Positions 19,951-20,627 of a stretch of 20,627 nt of DNA are shown one piece after another. Position numbers and translations under genes: made by a program. Source of the stretch: Chrysomallon squamiferum (lineage: Eukaryota; Mollusca; Gastropoda; Neomphalida; Peltospiridae); NCBI GenBank assembly GCA_012295275.1, contig SMMR01000017.1, positions 1-20,627 of the forward strand. Direction: 5' to 3'. The notes beneath the pieces were generated by a model. That model saw only the letters and a list, made by a program, of their open reading frames with translations. It ran no database searches and was not told where the DNA came from. Position 1 is the first letter of the stretch, and each line of letters starts with the position of its first letter.

Positions 19951-20627
19951 CATTAACAGTTATCTAAGTAATAAATAAATTAAGTAATTGCATGAAATGG
20001 TGACCTAAGTAAACAGGAAGCAAGTTAACTAAGTGAAGTCAGGATGGAGTCAGTGCATTTTACAATTTAATTATGTAATGCAAATAAGTAATCATAAGCT
20101 AATCAAAAGTTAATAAGTTTCAGTAAGTAAGTAGAAATAGTAACCCTAAGTAAAAGTACATTAACAATTTATCTAACTAAGAACAAAGTAAGTAAGTGCA
20201 TTAAATAGTGATCTAAGATGGGAGGCAGGCAACTAGAAGAAAATGCAATTTGTGCATTAACAATTATCTAAGTGGAGACATAATTAAATTGGCAAAACAA
20301 TGACATCTAAGTAACAAAGGGATGCAGGTTACTAAGTTGGGTGAAATACAAGTTGGTGCGTTAACAGTTATCTAAAGTAAAGAATAGATTTTAGGTGAAA
20401 ATAATGGTGAGCCCCTAAATAAAGGAGAACAAAAGTAACTAAATGAAGCAGGAGTGCAAATTGTTACATTAATTTAATTGAGATGGGAATGAGTAAAGTG
20501 TTTAACTAGTGACCTAAGTTAGGAGAGGAAGATTAATTGATAGCCAAAGTAGCCTAATTAAAATTTACATTTAAAACATTTATCTCATAAGAATAAATTA
20601 AATTTAAGTAAATAATGACCTAAGTAA
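19951..20627 (+). repeat. HOR copy, partial (677 bp), cut by window end
   Basis: Boxes lie at 19951 (M1), 20056 (M2), 20159 (M3), 20255 (M4), 20359 (M5, CpG form GCGTTAAC), 20468 (M6) and 20568 (M7). M7 stops after about 60 bases at AATGACCTAAGTAA. The M2 centre is shortened and altered (AATCATAAGCTAATCAAAAG). The array clearly continues beyond the window. Confidence 0.88.

Larger units (their letters stand above)
1..20627 (+). repeat. Satellite array with 7-monomer higher-order repeat (about 785 bp)
   Basis: The entire window is made of tandem monomers of about 112 bases. Each begins with a box close to ACATTAACAATTATCTAA. Seven monomer types recur in fixed order, giving a period of about 785 bases: successive M1 boxes from 8950 to 19951 are 752-809 bases apart. 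All copies share one orientation. No transposon, gene or unique insert interrupts the array, and it runs off both ends. Stop codons occur in every plus-strand frame because of the ubiquitous TAA, so coding is excluded there. HOR satellites of this form are typical of eukaryotic centromeric or pericentromeric heterochromatin; that location is an inference. I do not recognise the satellite family, and no CENP-B-box-like motif is evident. The array could equally be subtelomeric or interstitial. Confidence 0.97.

Noticed and set aside
1-20627. CRISPR-like array (conserved box plus variable spacer)
   Set aside because: The boxes are about 112 bases apart, and the sequences between them are related to each other and recur every 785 bases. 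CRISPR spacers would be unique and short.
9702-20627. Possible double-length (about 1570 bp) super-repeat, because the M3 octamer site nearly alternates between ATGCAAAT-like and ATACAAAT forms in successive copies
   Set aside because: The alternation breaks at 12043-12821 and 18358-19157, and the M5 CpG/CpA state does not follow it. There is no consistent two-copy linkage.
1-20627. CENP-B box
   Set aside because: No sequence resembling the TTCG...CGGG pattern occurs. CpG is very rare in the array.
1-20627. Possible bacterial, phage or plasmid origin
   Set aside because: There are no coding frames, ribosome-binding sites or RNA genes over 20 kb, and satellite HOR structure of this scale is a eukaryotic feature.

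Overview
The whole 20,627-base window is one uninterrupted tandem satellite DNA array. I see no credible protein-coding gene, RNA gene, transposon or other unique sequence. The array continues past both ends: the window opens inside monomer 7 and closes about 60 bases into another monomer 7. All copies lie head to tail in one orientation. The plus strand is strongly A-rich and C-poor: two sampled 60-base lines averaged about 45% A, 24% T, 20% G and 11% C. This kind of array points to a eukaryotic nuclear genome, as in centromeric, pericentromeric or other heterochromatin. The sequence does not let me name a taxon.

The array has two levels. The basic monomer is about 106-120 bases (mean 112). 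Each starts with a conserved AT-rich box, close to ACATTAACAATTATCTAA, followed by more variable sequence rich in TAAG/GTAA tetranucleotides. Seven distinguishable monomers (M1-M7) form a higher-order repeat (HOR) of about 785 bases. Monomer relationships suggest a history. M1 resembles M5 and M2 resembles M6. M7 looks like a fusion of an M3-type left end with an M4-type right part. The 7-mer is best explained as a duplicated ABCD tetramer that lost one monomer through an unequal C/D exchange.

Layout: 1-39 is the tail of an M7; 40-6152 holds eight HOR copies in register, the first clean and the others increasingly noisy and G-enriched; 6153-8949 is a divergent zone where the period fails (969 and 1,828 bases between recognisable M1 boxes), with shuffled monomers and an M4-M5-M6 block that appears twice; 8950-19950 holds fourteen regular copies; 19951-20627 is a partial copy.

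Copies differ mainly by one-base changes in runs of A, T or G and by A/G alternation at fixed sites. This resembles lightly corrected long-read data, so some of the copy-to-copy variation is probably technical. The most interesting biological signals are the chimeric 7-mer architecture, the loss of register near the middle, and the repeated short motifs in the conserved box (SOX-like AACAAT, GATA-type AGATAA on the minus strand, a POU octamer in M3) and in the tetranucleotide spacer (GTAAGT, identical to a 5' splice-site consensus).
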